A program made the position numbers and the translations under genes. Below, in pieces: positions 31,932 through 42,403 of a stretch of 64,000 bases of DNA. Source of the DNA: Albizia julibrissin (lineage: Eukaryota > Streptophyta > Magnoliopsida > Fabales > Fabaceae); the NCBI GenBank assembly GCA_037074505.1, contig CM073479.1:9796001-9860000 (forward strand), in the 5' to 3' direction. Each line of letters starts with the position of its first letter. Position 1 is the stretch's first letter. Under the pieces are notes generated by a model. It was not told where the DNA came from, ran no database searches, and saw nothing but the letters and a program-made list of their open reading frames with translations.

Positions 31932-32785
31932 GAATAATACAGTAAGTAAGGATCAAATAATCATTTGATCCCGAACATTGCACATAGTATGACTAATAAG
32001 GGTCAAATAGTTAATTGATCCTAAACACCGAATAGACAAACATAGTTTCAGACAAACATATTTGCAGATAGACATGGTTACAGACAGTCATGTTCACAAA
32101 CAGATATAATAACAGACAAATAGATTGGAAGTAAGTCCCAATGTACATATTTGCATAGAGCAATAAGATCAAAATATTCAGTATTGTGAGAGTAGAATGA
32201 CATAAGTCGTCAGGCTAAGTACACCAAGCAGTATTCTAATAAGGAAATGAGGCCTATAATAGTGAACTAAGTGTCTTGAGACTGTAAGTCTTGATATGCA
32301 TTCAGTATAGATGTTGGACTGTGTGTCCTCAGATCATAAGTCCTATTGGACCAATGCTTCCTCAGGCTAGCAGATTGCTATGCAATCATAGTTATTCCAA
32401 ACAGTGGCAGTGGCAGTAAGACCTGACAAGTACTTTGTGATGTATTGAATAGTGTACACCATATAGTTAGTAAGGACAAACATGCAGTTAATCTTGAACG
32501 CCGACAACCAAATATGTTTGCAATATAAATATTTTGAATGCTTATTGTATGGGCAGTGAGGCCTAATGAACAAACAGTACAGTAATGGATTGTGTGACCC
32601 CTTAGTACAAAATAAGTTGAATGTGTGAGTGCTGATAGGCATTTAACACACACACCTATAAGATCATTGTGATGTATGCTTTAAGAACATACATACAATA
32701 GGGATGAATTGCATATTAAGAAGGGATTCCCAGAGGATAATCAATTTTATGTGACATTCAAAATTTCGAGGACAAAATTTTATTA
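31932..32785 (+). other. Non-coding internal remains of element III
   Basis: No domain is recognised. Short phrases such as ACAGACAAACAT repeat loosely at 32030-32115. The last bases (TTTCGAGGACAAAATTTTATT) correspond to the chromovirus FEDE-stop ending, which ties this stretch to the same element as 26998-29324. Confidence 0.65.
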
Positions 32786-32799
32786 ACGGGGAGGAGAAA
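32786..32799 (+). promoter_or_regulatory. Polypurine tract of element III
   Basis: CGGGGAGGAGAAA directly precedes the LTR start TGTAACATCCC. Confidence 0.88.
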
Positions 32800-35237
32800 T
32801 GTAACATCCCAAATTTTATTCACCAAAATTCTTTACACCTTTATGGCATTAAAGGGAATAAAATGGTGAATATTGGCACACATAAAATGACAAAATAAGG
32901 CAATTAGTGGTCACACACAATATGATTAAGTTTGGGACATAAGAGTACAATTTTGCTCCAAAAAAGGCTTAATCTTGTAGCGCCCAAAAATAGAGATGAA
33001 AGAAGAATTCAGCAAAAATAGAGAGAAAAGGGAGAAGACACAAGTTGACACAATTAATTATAAAAATATAAGGGCAAAATAGTCAATTGGCCATAAAGCA
33101 AAAAGTCATATATTTTTCCCTTTTCTTGATGCATATGATAGCCAACAAGGGAAATAAAGAGGAAAATATTTACTTGGCTATAATATGTGACACATGGAGG
33201 CATTTTTGGCCATATGGAAAAAAGATGATGACTTTAGGCATTTTTGCTCTTCCAAAAGGGCCATATAACATCCAAAATGGAGAAAGGGAAGAGAAAATGA
33301 ATATTTAGGCATGAATCATGCCATGTAGAAGCAATTGTAGCCAAGTAAAATGAGAAGTAAAAAGTTATCATATGATTAATTGGCATTAGAATAATAATAT
33401 TCAAGGAGGTGGATGATGATAATTCAAGAAGCCCTTTTAGTTCTTTCAAGGGCCATCTTACATCAAGTTGAAGAGAGAAAAGAGAAAGCATTTTTAGCCA
33501 AGCAAAAGAAAGGAGAAAAAGTCAAAAAGCAACATGTGTTAAATTAGCAATTAAATAATATATCTTAAGGAGGTGGAGATGATTTTTTTTAAGATCATGT
33601 CCTCTTCCAAAGGGCCTCATATTTACATCTAAACACAAGAAAGGAGAGACAGAGAGCTTGAAGAACAAGAAACAAAGAGAAAGCACAAGGGTTCAAAAAG
33701 CCAAACAAGGTAAATTTAGTTGTAAAATTCACTTGTTCTTGCATTCAACCTCTTGAAAATCTCTTCTAATCTTCATATCCTGCTTGGAAACATGTGTAGC
33801 AAGCTTAAACACAAGGGAAAGGTGAAGGGTGCCATGATTTTGAGAGAGGAGGAAAGAGAAACAAAGGTAAACCATAAACCTTGATTATCTTATTGGATTC
33901 AAGGTTGTAGTTAATGTTATGGTTGATTTGTGGTTTGCTTGGTTGGTTTTGTAATTTTGGAAAACACAAACCCTAAGGGGAGGTGCTGCCCAATTTCACC
34001 CTAATCATGATTAATAAGTGTTTAAGTGATTAATCATATGATTACAAGTGGAAAGGAAGGTGTTTTAAAGGTTAAAACAAGAAACTTCCATTTTATTTCA
34101 GATTTGTTGTGGCGTGTTGTTGAATAGTCAAACCTGGTCCAAACCTTATGAATGTTTACAAGATTAAAGTAGAGATCCTAGGCTTTAACTTGATAGGTAA
34201 TATAAGCCATTTGAACTAGTGGATTGAAAGATATGATTTTTCAAATTTTGACCATGAATCTGGAATGAATTTTGTGGTAGACTAGCTTTGAAAACTTTTC
34301 TAGAATTTTGTAGTTAGAATTGGTGCTTTGTGATATTTTTTCTTAAAATAGTACTGAAGTGGCTTTACATAAAAACTAGAACCACTCAATTTTGAATTTG
34401 CTAGATTTAGTTATGAATTTTCAAAGTTGATTGAAAATTCTGGCAGCTTTTAATCAATGTGTGAAATTAAAATAGTAATGGCAAAATGTAATTACTTTGA
34501 ACTCTAAGGGTAAAGATAACCAACAATATGAGTTTAGAATAATACATGAATGAGTAATAACTCAGTTATGGAATATTTGGAAATTTTAGGACTGGATAGT
34601 TGTGCCCGAGTAGGATCAAAGACAGTAGAACAGACAGTGGATCAGGAAAGAGCAATTAAGGTAGTAATTCTATCTCTCATACACTATGTGATAGTTTATA
34701 TGTTGTATGTTGCTATATTCTATGATATGAACACAGTGCCTGGGGCACATTACCTAGCTATGATCTAGGACACAACTGAAGTATACAGACAAGTAGGGGA
34801 TCCAAACAATCATTTAGCCCTGAACAATGTGCACACACATGATACAATATGTATTTTCATTATATTTTACACTATATGGTGCATTGCATATTTATTTATC
34901 ACATTTTATATAATTGATAGCTTGTTACTACTAAGATTCTTTCGAATCTTACCCCTTTCCACAATATATAGTTTATCTAGTTGAAGGAAGTGGCTCAAAA
35001 GGTAAATTCGTAGTTACCGGCATCTGAAGGTTCCAGACCAATTCAAGAGAAGCAGTTGGTTATCTGCAAGATTATTATTTTTATTTTAAGGTATGTAAAT
35101 ATTATGTTCAAGACCCTGTGGGGATTCCTGTAATATAATCATGTACTTGTTATCAATATATTTATACTATTTGTGTGTGCCCTCTATACTACGCATTGTT
35201 ATTTTGGTTAATGTCAAAATAAATAAGGGGTTTGACA
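32800..35237 (+). repeat. 3' LTR of element III, 2.4 kb
   Basis: It starts TGTAACATCCCAAATTTT after the purine tract and ends about GGGGTTTGACA. The shared block TTACTACTAAGATTCTTTCG sits at 34925. The interior has repeated GAGAAAAG-rich phrases at 33000-33700, with no credible protein. The 3' boundary is inferred from the sequence preceding the primer site at 26991-26997. Confidence 0.78.
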
Positions 35238-35620
35238 ACCCTGATCACTCGAGTGCAAGGAGAATTTTCAATGGAGCACCATCGAGTACCTTGCAAGTTC
35301 CATACATTTTTATTCTATCACTAGAGTGATTATTTCTGGACTCGAGTGACTCAGCAAATTTCAAGTTATCACCATGGGGTAACGTATTGGTGACACATTC
35401 TTTCCTTATCACCCGAGTGTCAGACACAGAACATTAGTGATTGGAAAAGTTTGCACCATACCTTTCCTTACTAGTTGGTACCTTGACAGTGATATTTGTT
35501 TAGTGTATCACTCGAGTGACATAAACCTCACTCGAGTTCATCAATGTTAACTCCATCACTGGCCAGTTGACTTCTGATGACTCGAGTATCTTTTCATAGT
35601 ATTTCTCTAAGTTTTGTTAT
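35238..35620. repeat. Array of ATCACTCGAGTGA palindromes, copy 2
   Basis: The palindrome occurs as GATCACTCGAGTGC (35243), ATCACTAGAGTGA, GGACTCGAGTGACT, ATCACCCGAGTGT, GTATCACTCGAGTGACAT and CTCACTCGAGTTC. It alternates with GGTACCTTG-type phrases in units of roughly 120 bp. It is the same family as 20740-21064. The following TTGTTATCATCAAAACA and CTAACATTCTC phrases resemble copia LTR ends. Confidence 0.7.
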
Positions 35621-35977
35621 CATCAAAACATTTATTCTAACATTCTCTTCCTTTTTAATGAGGATAAAACTTAGTGAATGGAGACAGACTAAAGCTTAAG
35701 TAATTCTCATGAATAAGATATAATCAGGATTGATAGAAATGTCATTATGAATAGCATTAAGACATTGAGGAATATTGCATAAATGACATTATGACATTAA
35801 AGACCATAGCTATATGCTCAAAATTACTATGCTCATGCTTCTATGCACTATTCAAAAAATAACTATGCTCAAGATAGGCAACCATATCACACCATGTAAT
35901 AATCTATAACAAATAATTAACATTTATTAACAATTTACATGAAGCTACAAAACCACTTTACTTGTTCTTATATATTA

Positions 35978-36245
35978 CTCCCTTTGGTCCTTAATGCAAT
36001 ACCTAATTGACGAGTTGATCTTAGTCTTAAATGTTAAATCTATTTCTTATATTTGTCAATCTTTTCCTAATTTTCTCTTATTAATGCTCTCTCAATAATA
36101 ATCAAGTAAGAGAGAAATTGAGGTAATAAAGAAAGATTATTTGGGCGTTTTAGAAAAAAGTATGTCATATTAACTAACTTAACTAACATCTTTAATCTAA
36201 TTAAATTAGGTAAATATGTCTTACGTTAAGGATTAAAGAGAGTAG
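35978..36245. mobile_element. Stowaway-type MITE, 268 bp
   Basis: The left end CTCCCTTTGGTCCTTAA and the right end, reverse-complemented CTACTCTCTTTAATCCTTAA, are imperfect inverted repeats. The TA target dinucleotide flanks it at 35976-35977 and 36246-36247. The interior matches, in reverse orientation, the element at 62576. Stowaway belongs to the Tc1/mariner superfamily. Confidence 0.85.
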
Positions 36246-36247
36246 TA

Positions 36248-36878
36248 TAAAGAAAGATTGAAGACTTCATGAACTAATAACTATTGATCAAGTAAGTAAC
36301 TATTCTTCATTAACCCACTCAATCATCATTATTTTGTCTAACATGCAATTTCTCAAACACTTGGTATACACTCAATAAATATACATATATAGAAGACATT
36401 ATAGCACACAAATCTTCATGTAGCAACGGCTAAAACTCTAGATATTTAATAAACTCCAATAACTTCCAAAATAGTAATTTAGCCAATTCACCTAAGACTT
36501 CATGAATGCCGGATGGTGGGTTGTCTCTACATAGTAGTGAGGGGCAGATGTTGGGTTTTGAGCTCCCTTCCTATATGAAGAAATGCTCGAATTATATAAA
36601 TTTCCTATTTTATGTATTTCCTATTTGATAAAAATAAAAGAAAGAAAAGGAAAGAAGAAAAAAGAGTAAGATAATGAAAAAAGGAAAGTTTCCTTATTGT
36701 TGTTTATGAGAAAGAATATTTTCTCAGAGTTTCCCAACTTGAGATTGTGTCAGACTTGTTAAGTGAAGAGAGGGAATATTAGGTTTTTGGGCTAGAGATT
36801 CCTAGAGAGGCCGATGAGACTGGGTAGGCTAGAGTAGCCAGAGAGGTCTAATTATACAGCTATATGAAAAAAAACATG
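36248..36878. other. Gene-free stretch
   Basis: No repeat ends or domains were recognised. A/G-rich sequence occurs at 36625-36670. Confidence 0.4.
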
Positions 36879-37483
36879 CATGATATGTCCTGGGTCTGGG
36901 AGGAGGTGTGGACCAAGCTCGGTGTGGTAGCACCCATACTCATTGAGACAATGGGCCTATGTCTGATCTATGTTGAAAGAAATTTGGATGCGCCTCTGCT
37001 ACGAGCATAAGCTTTTAGTATGATAGTTGGTGCTTCATTACTAAGGTTTTATATTAGAGTCAGTACAGGTTTGAATCTTGCTTCCATGTAAGGCTTTGAG
37101 AACAAACCTTCTTTAAGAAAGAGGGAATGATAGTCCTAGGTTGGGAAGGGGGTGTGGATGAGTTCAATTTGGTGGCACATCTTGTGTCTGATATAGGTTG
37201 AAAGGAATTGAGCACACCTCTACTAACAAATTAAGCTTTAAGTAGGATGGTTGATACTTCATTCTTAAGGTTTGGTATCAGAGCCAATAAAGGGTTGAAT
37301 CCCACTTCCATCGAAGGGTTTGAGGATGAACCTCCTTTAAGAGAGAAGGAATGATACATCCCAGGGCGGGGTGTGGATCGAGTTTAGTTTGGTGGTAGCC
37401 ATAGTCATTGGAGATAGGAGGCCCATATTTGAGGTGCACTTCTGCTACCAACTCAAGCTTTTAGTAGGATGGTTGGTGTTTCT
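36879..37483 (+). repeat. Three tandem copies of a 0.22-0.25 kb unit
   Basis: Copies start with ATGATA at 36879, 37127 and 37351; the third is partial. Shared phrases include GGGGTGTGGA, TTTGGTGG, CACCTCTGCTAC-like, AAGCTTTTAGTAGGATGGTTGG, TTAAGGTTTGGTATCAGAGCC, TTGAATCCCACTTCCAT and CCTCCTTTAAGAGAGAAGGA. The phrase GGTATCAGAGCC equals a retroelement primer site, and TTGAATCCC resembles a Pol III B-box. No protein is encoded. Confidence 0.8.
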
Positions 37484-37740
37484 TTAATTCACAAAACATT
37501 TGTCAATATCATGCATGACATCTCTACTCTATTCAAGATTACCTAAACTATGCATGGTTCTAAAAGATTAGATCAATTAAATGGACATTTTGATGAGTGT
37601 GGAGACAAAACAAGTTTTGGCCGCATGCAGTTTGCTCCTCAAAAGCGACAACTAATTAAAGAAAATCAGATTCCATTATACATAATATGAAAAATAAAGC
37701 TCCTAATTACTAAATACATTACAGAATCATAAAATAAAGC

Positions 37741-38143
37741 TTACACGTAATAGTTCTCTACTTCCCATTGATTGATTATGGCGCAAAGAGGGGTCTGCAT
37801 CAACAAGTAATACACATTAAATAATGTGTCAATATGGATCAATTTGACCAATTAATTGTTTGAAAGTAATAGAGAAAACGTTTCATTAAGTAACATTGAC
37901 TATAAATGTTCTTACAATTTGCATTTCATCTTCGTCAATGACTAATCGTGCATTCTTCTTCTTCTTCTTCTAGCTTTTCTTCTTCATTTCCGTCCTGAGA
38001 TTCTTCAGCTTACAATTTTCAATGGCTTTAATTTCCTCGTCAGCTACTGTCTCAGGAAGGTCATCAGCATCAATACGCTCAGTTGTAAGAACCTTGGGAA
38101 CATTTTCCAATTTTCTTGGCTGTAATTTCACTCTAGTGTCCAT
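37741..38143 (-). pseudogene. Two-exon small gene with one in-frame stop
   Basis: Exon 1 (38143 to 37916, 76 codons) opens with ATG in the context GCCATGG and encodes a charged protein: MDTRVKLQPRKLENVPKVL, TTERIDADDLPETVADEEIK, then a Lys-rich run and NARLVIDEDEMQI. It ends at a GTAAG donor. A 121-base intron (37915 to 37795) ends GATGCAG. Exon 2 (37794 to 37741) continues in phase 0 as TPLCAIINQWEVENYYV and a TAA. The total would be 93 residues. Codon 58 is TAG, between KKKS and KKKKK, where a Lys codon AAG would fit. Domain family not recognised; basic and acidic stretches suggest a nuclear protein, which is inference. The intact splice signals and clean ending set it apart from all transposon remains here. 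It may be a recent pseudogene, a real gene with a sequencing error, or a fragment. Confidence 0.5.
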
Positions 38144-38275
38144 GGCGAGGGTGAATCTTTTTTCAAACCAAGAAATGCTTATACTGCGTCTGCTTGTGAG
38201 TGAAGAAATATCAAATGGGCAAGATAGGGGGAGAATACAGAAAAATACCCTACAAATATAAAAAAGAATAAATGA

Positions 38276-38483
38276 GGGTATTGAATTTCAATAATCCCAA
38301 ATTAGTTTTGGAATTTTAAAATGTTGTGGAGAAGACACAATTTCCCTTTACTTTTTTTAAAATGTCACCTAAGCACATGTTTTCTTAAAAAAAATTAAAA
38401 GTGAGGGTAGTAATGTCATTTCACAACATTTCAAAATTTCAGAACTATTAGAATTGAGTTGGGATTATTGCAATTCAGTACCC
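38276..38483. mobile_element. MITE-like inverted repeat, 208 bp
   Basis: The left end GGGTATTGAATTTCAATAATCCC pairs with the right end GGGATTATTGCAATTCAGTACCC. The arms continue through AAATGTTGTG near 38320 and its complement near 38420. It lies about 130 bases upstream of the start codon of the minus-strand gene at 38143. No clear target duplication. Confidence 0.7.
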
Positions 38484-39502
38484 TGATTTATGCTTTTGAT
38501 TTTTGCATAATATTTTTCTATCTTTTTCTCAATAAAAAAGTATTTATTCATTTCAAGAATATAAAATTAAAAGTATTAAAAATATAAAAATTATCATTTT
38601 TGTAATAGATTTTTTTAAGGAAAGGCAAAATGATGTTAATTAGCTTAAAGAGATTACAGAGTACCATAATAAAAATGACTCAGAGAGTTTCTAAAAGCAT
38701 TAAATAAGATGAAAGGGGGAGTTGGAAAAGAAGTCACTGTAGAAAGAAATATAAGCATAATATTAATATTCTTGCAAACAATATTGTAATAGTCTCAAGA
38801 AATATGCTTTGAATGTTGATGTTTAGCTTGTTAGAACAGATAATGTCTAAAGGTACCTAGTCTTGAAGCAAAAGATCCCCGTGCTTATATACAATGAAGA
38901 GTTGCTTTAATGTAAAGGATGGGAACATGGATGACCTTCTTTCTTTTCTTCTGTACAGGATTAAAGTCTAGTTATCCGTGGGTCTAGGTTGATTAATGAA
39001 TGAAAATTTTTCCTTTGACATGCCATTTGGTTTTTTGGAAGAAAAAACCATGAAATTGTATTCAACCGTACCTATAATCTCTGACAACTAATAGTTCCGG
39101 TGATAAAGAGACAACTTAATGAAGAATTAGATTCCTTTTCTGCCATAATGTATTTTATGAGGATGATTATACCATATAAGAAGAATAAATTATCCTCTTT
39201 ACAGAATTGTTGCAGAGTCCTTTTTGTTTGATATAATTAGTTTTGATTTATATCAAATAAAAGAGAAAAATGTTCATATTTGAATATGGAGATAAATATT
39301 GCAAGTCAATAGTTATCTGAGTCAAAAGTCTTATTTGAATAATAGCCAAAAAGCTAAAATGTCAAAACTATTATTGGGAAATAAGAATAAATCTAGCAAG
39401 TCAAAATTTATCCAAGTCACAGGTCTTATCACAACAATAAACATATCATAACATATTTTATGAACTGATCTTAAATGTTAATATCTTGTTCTAATCTTTT
39501 AG
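38484..39502. other. Gene-free stretch
   Basis: AT-rich. A phrase near TAGCAAGTCAA, then AGTCA and GGTCTTAT, occurs in two forms about 90 bases apart (39300-39335 and 39392-39430). Nothing else is recognised. Confidence 0.4.
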
Positions 39503-39832
39503 TGTTATGAATATTAATTATGTAGATGTCCATGGACTTATATCCTATTCAGCATCTATTTAGCTGCATTTAATACTTTCTTATCTTTATTCTACTTCCT
39601 TCCCAAGCCAACAAGACTTACTCTCCAAGTTCAACAAGACTTGCTCTCCAAGTTTCCTATTAATTGTGATTTTTGATGTAAGAGTCCTGAAGGCCTATAA
39701 ATAGAGGCTATGTACTAAGCATTGTAACACACATGAAATTAAATGAGAATTGCACCACACTTTCTCTCAAATTTTCTCTTTTATTATCTTTTGATCTCTT
39801 ATATATCTCATATTTCTTTTATTTTCATAACA
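39503..39832 (+). mobile_element. Ty1/copia LTR, 330 bp
   Basis: The LTR starts TGTTATGAATA and ends TTTTCATAACA, giving perfect 7-base inverted ends TGTTATG/CATAACA. It holds a promoter TATA box and is followed by a primer-site-like sequence, so it is a 5' LTR. The internal region is cut off after about 510 bases of leader; no gag follows. Confidence 0.8.
39696..39704 (+). promoter_or_regulatory. TATA box of the copia LTR
   Basis: TATAAATAG lies about 135 bases before the LTR end, with A-rich start-like sequence 30 bases downstream. It is the only well-placed LTR promoter I can point to in the window. Confidence 0.65.
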
Positions 39833-39853
39833 TGTTATCAACACGAAAGCTCC
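39833..39853 (+). promoter_or_regulatory. Primer-binding site of the copia LTR
   Basis: TGTTATCAACACGAAAGCT directly follows the LTR. Plant copia elements often have a TTATCAGCACGA sequence here, commonly taken to pair with an internal part of initiator Met tRNA. Confidence 0.55.
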
Positions 39854-40083
39854 AACAAAGGTATGATCTTCTCATCGTTTCCTTGAAAATTTCATTTACC
39901 TTCTTTTACCATATTATACTTAATCTATTTGGGATGATCTTAGCCACTATATGGAATTAAATAGATAATTTTATTGATTGTTATAAATAGCGGATTCCAT
40001 AGATAAGACTGGATATTATTATTATTTTTATATCTTATATCTCTCTTTTACAAGTTTTTTTATATTATTATTGTTATTTTAAT

Positions 40084-40345
40084 ATGGCCTGAAGACATAC
40101 ACCTCTAATTTCATATTATAAAATTATATGGTCAGAAGCCATATTGCTTTAATTTCTTATTTTGAAATTATAGGACTAGAAGTCATATCATTTTAATTTC
40201 TTATTTTTATATAATATGGTCAGAAGCTATATTTCTTTGATTCCATATTATATTGATTCCTATTATATGGCCAAAAGCCATATACCTTTTCATCTTATAT
40301 CTTATTATATGGCCATAAGCCATAAACATTTTCATCTTTTATCTT
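40084..40345 (+). repeat. Leader repeats with ATATGGCCAGAAGCCATAT palindromes
   Basis: Five to six units of 45-65 bases each carry an inverted motif of the type TATGGTCAGAAGCCATAT (40084, 40129, 40170, 40217, 40265, 40307), separated by T-rich sequence with TTTCATCTTATATCTTATT. Each unit could fold into a short hairpin. It lies in the 5' leader of the truncated copia element. Confidence 0.7.
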
Positions 40346-40999
40346 ATTGTAGGGATGATAAAAAACCCATTGGTCTAGTATGACCCAAAGGAACTCGGCC
40401 AAGTCTGGTATGAAAAAATTGACTCGAAACAAAAAAGGACCAGACTAGACTGAATTGCTTTCTTTGAATTAGACTGGACTGGAGACCAAGGGGTCAAACC
40501 AACTAGTTTGGTCCAGTCTAGCCAGAATCTTTTTTTTTTAAATGTAACACCCTTATATATGACTATATGTATTGTATATGGTGGGCTTTTTATTGCTTTA
40601 TTGAGACAATCATTTACTAATTAACCTTGTTTTACGCGTCAAACCCAAACATCCACTAGACTTGTATTTTTTCTATAGTCAAATTTATTATATTTTATAT
40701 TCAACTACTATATTGAATATATATTTATTACTTCAATATAAAAATATACAAAAAATTATTAAATTGATTTGGTTTTAATATTCCAAGATGAGTTTTACAT
40801 GATTATATTTTTTTATTGTTTTATTTGTGATTATTAGGTTGAAATCTTATCTCTCATTGAGAAAAAAATTACATGGAGGTCCCAGACTACCTGGAATGGT
40901 CCAGGTTATCCGCTGGACTATGTTTGGTCCAACCCAACCTGGGTTGGTGCTAGACGAAACTAGATCACAGGTTATCTTGTGCAACCTGAGGTCTCCACC
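40346..40999. repeat. Degenerate repeat, possibly hAT-like
   Basis: TAGGGATGATAAAAAACCC at 40353 resembles a hAT terminus (TAGGGATGGCAA type) and is followed by GGTCCAGTCTAG-type phrases in both orientations (40440-40530, 40880-40975). No right terminus is seen before the CACTA element at 41000. Confidence 0.25.
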
Positions 41000-41003
41000 T
41001 ACT

Positions 41004-42240
41004 ACAAAAAAAATTGTCATTTAGTAGTGGTTAAAATGATATATTTGTAGTGGTTTTAACTGCTACAAATAACATTAGTAGCAATTTAAAAAACCGCTAT
41101 AAAACCCACTGTTGTAAGTGATTTTGTAGCAGTTTCTTATAACCGCTACTCAATGATAACAACTGCTACTAAATTAGTAGTGGTTTGTACACACCGCTAC
41201 GATAGTAATCGATGAAGTCAACATATTATATGACAATATTGTAGTGATTAAAAACCCGCTACAAACATTGAGACGGTTTGTAGCAGTTTTAGAACTGCTA
41301 CTAAGTTGAAATGTAAATTTTTAAAAAATGGGGCCAAGACCTTTGTCGCAGTTAGAGAACCGCTACAAATGTTGAGCTGCCAATTTCCTATAGCAGGAAA
41401 ATAAAAAATGAAATTTTTTTCTCCGGTTTGTAGCTGTGTCACAACCGCTACTAAGTTGAAATGTGAATTTTTAAAAAATGGCATCATGAAGTTTGTAGCG
41501 GTTAGGGAACCACTACTAAATTAGGATGAAATTTTAAAAGTGATGTCAAAAATTTAATCCGTTATTCAATTTCAATTTTAACTTTGTAGCGGTTCCATAA
41601 TCGCTACAAAATGTTTGGGAAAATAAAAAAAATATCCAATAATTTAATTCGATTGTTAGAATATCGTTTTAACAAGTTTATTATTTATATAACTTGACTG
41701 ATAGTAGTTATTATTTGAGAAGAATGATTAAATTAAGTTACATAAATATAAAATTTATATACATAATATTGAGAGATTGTAGGTAATATTATGCATTTAT
41801 AGGTAATAAGTACTTATTTTGTTGTCTTGATGTTGATTATTATGGGAGGAACATTAAAAATGTTGAGGACTAGTCCATTAATTTCTGAAAAAAAATTAGT
41901 ATGAATATAAAAAGTAGGAAAAAAATGTTGAGATAAAAGAATTGATAAAAAATTTACCATATTTGAACACCTTACTTAAATCTTTGGCTCTTGAGAAAAA
42001 AATTCCTAGATGAGAAAAAACAAGAGAGAAGAAGGGAGTAAAGAAATGGAGAAGTGTATGGAAAGAGTTGATGTGGGGGTATTTATAGGGATCTGCGTGA
42101 CTTTTGTAGTGGTTAATGTCATGGTTTTATAGTGGTTTATGTTTGTAACAATTTAGGTGTCATCTTTTGTAGCGGTCAGAAATTTGTAGCGGTTTTTCTT
42201 TTCATTTGTAGTAGTTTTATAACCGCTACAAATGTTAGTC
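41004..42240. repeat. Left subterminal array, GTAGCGGTT motif
   Basis: Dozens of motif copies in both orientations, usually as pairs GTAGCGGTT...AACCGCTACAAA separated by 5-20 bases, each pair able to form a hairpin. AT-rich sequence without motifs fills 41640-42090. A short frame at 42132 is not supported. Confidence 0.85.
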
Positions 42241-42403
42241 AAAATTTTTTTAAGAAAATATATATTAAAATTTATAAGAGCAAAAGCATGGTTCCACTTA
42301 ATCATTCTTCGTTGTCATCTCTATAAAAAGTTTGTGGAGGAAATGTTAGTGTGATATTATTGTGTAGAAAAATTAAATTTACATGATGTGGCCTTATAAA
42401 AAC

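Larger units (their letters stand above)
26998..35237 (+). mobile_element. Tekay-like element III, deletion derivative split by a solo LTR
   Basis: It starts with a primer-binding site, retains a gag N-terminus and a scrap of RT, and ends in a purine tract and a 2.4-kb 3' LTR. Protease, most of RT, RNase H and integrase are gone. A related solo LTR (29325-31926) sits inside. The 5' LTR is missing except possibly GGTTTGACA just before the primer site, which equals the 3' LTR end GGGTTTGACA but is also in frame as gag of the neighbour. Confidence 0.8.

Noticed and set aside
32367..32653. Two overlapping minus-strand 91-codon frames
   Set aside because: They lie in the non-coding body of a plus-strand retroelement and resemble no family. 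Cys and His are scattered without zinc-finger spacing.
37250..37310. GGTATCAGAGCC as a real retroelement primer site
   Set aside because: No LTR end precedes it, and it recurs as part of a tandem unit.
38022..38261. A plus-strand 79-codon frame, Ser- and Arg-rich
   Set aside because: It is the complement of exon 1 of the minus-strand gene, which has start context, splice sites and a sensible composition.
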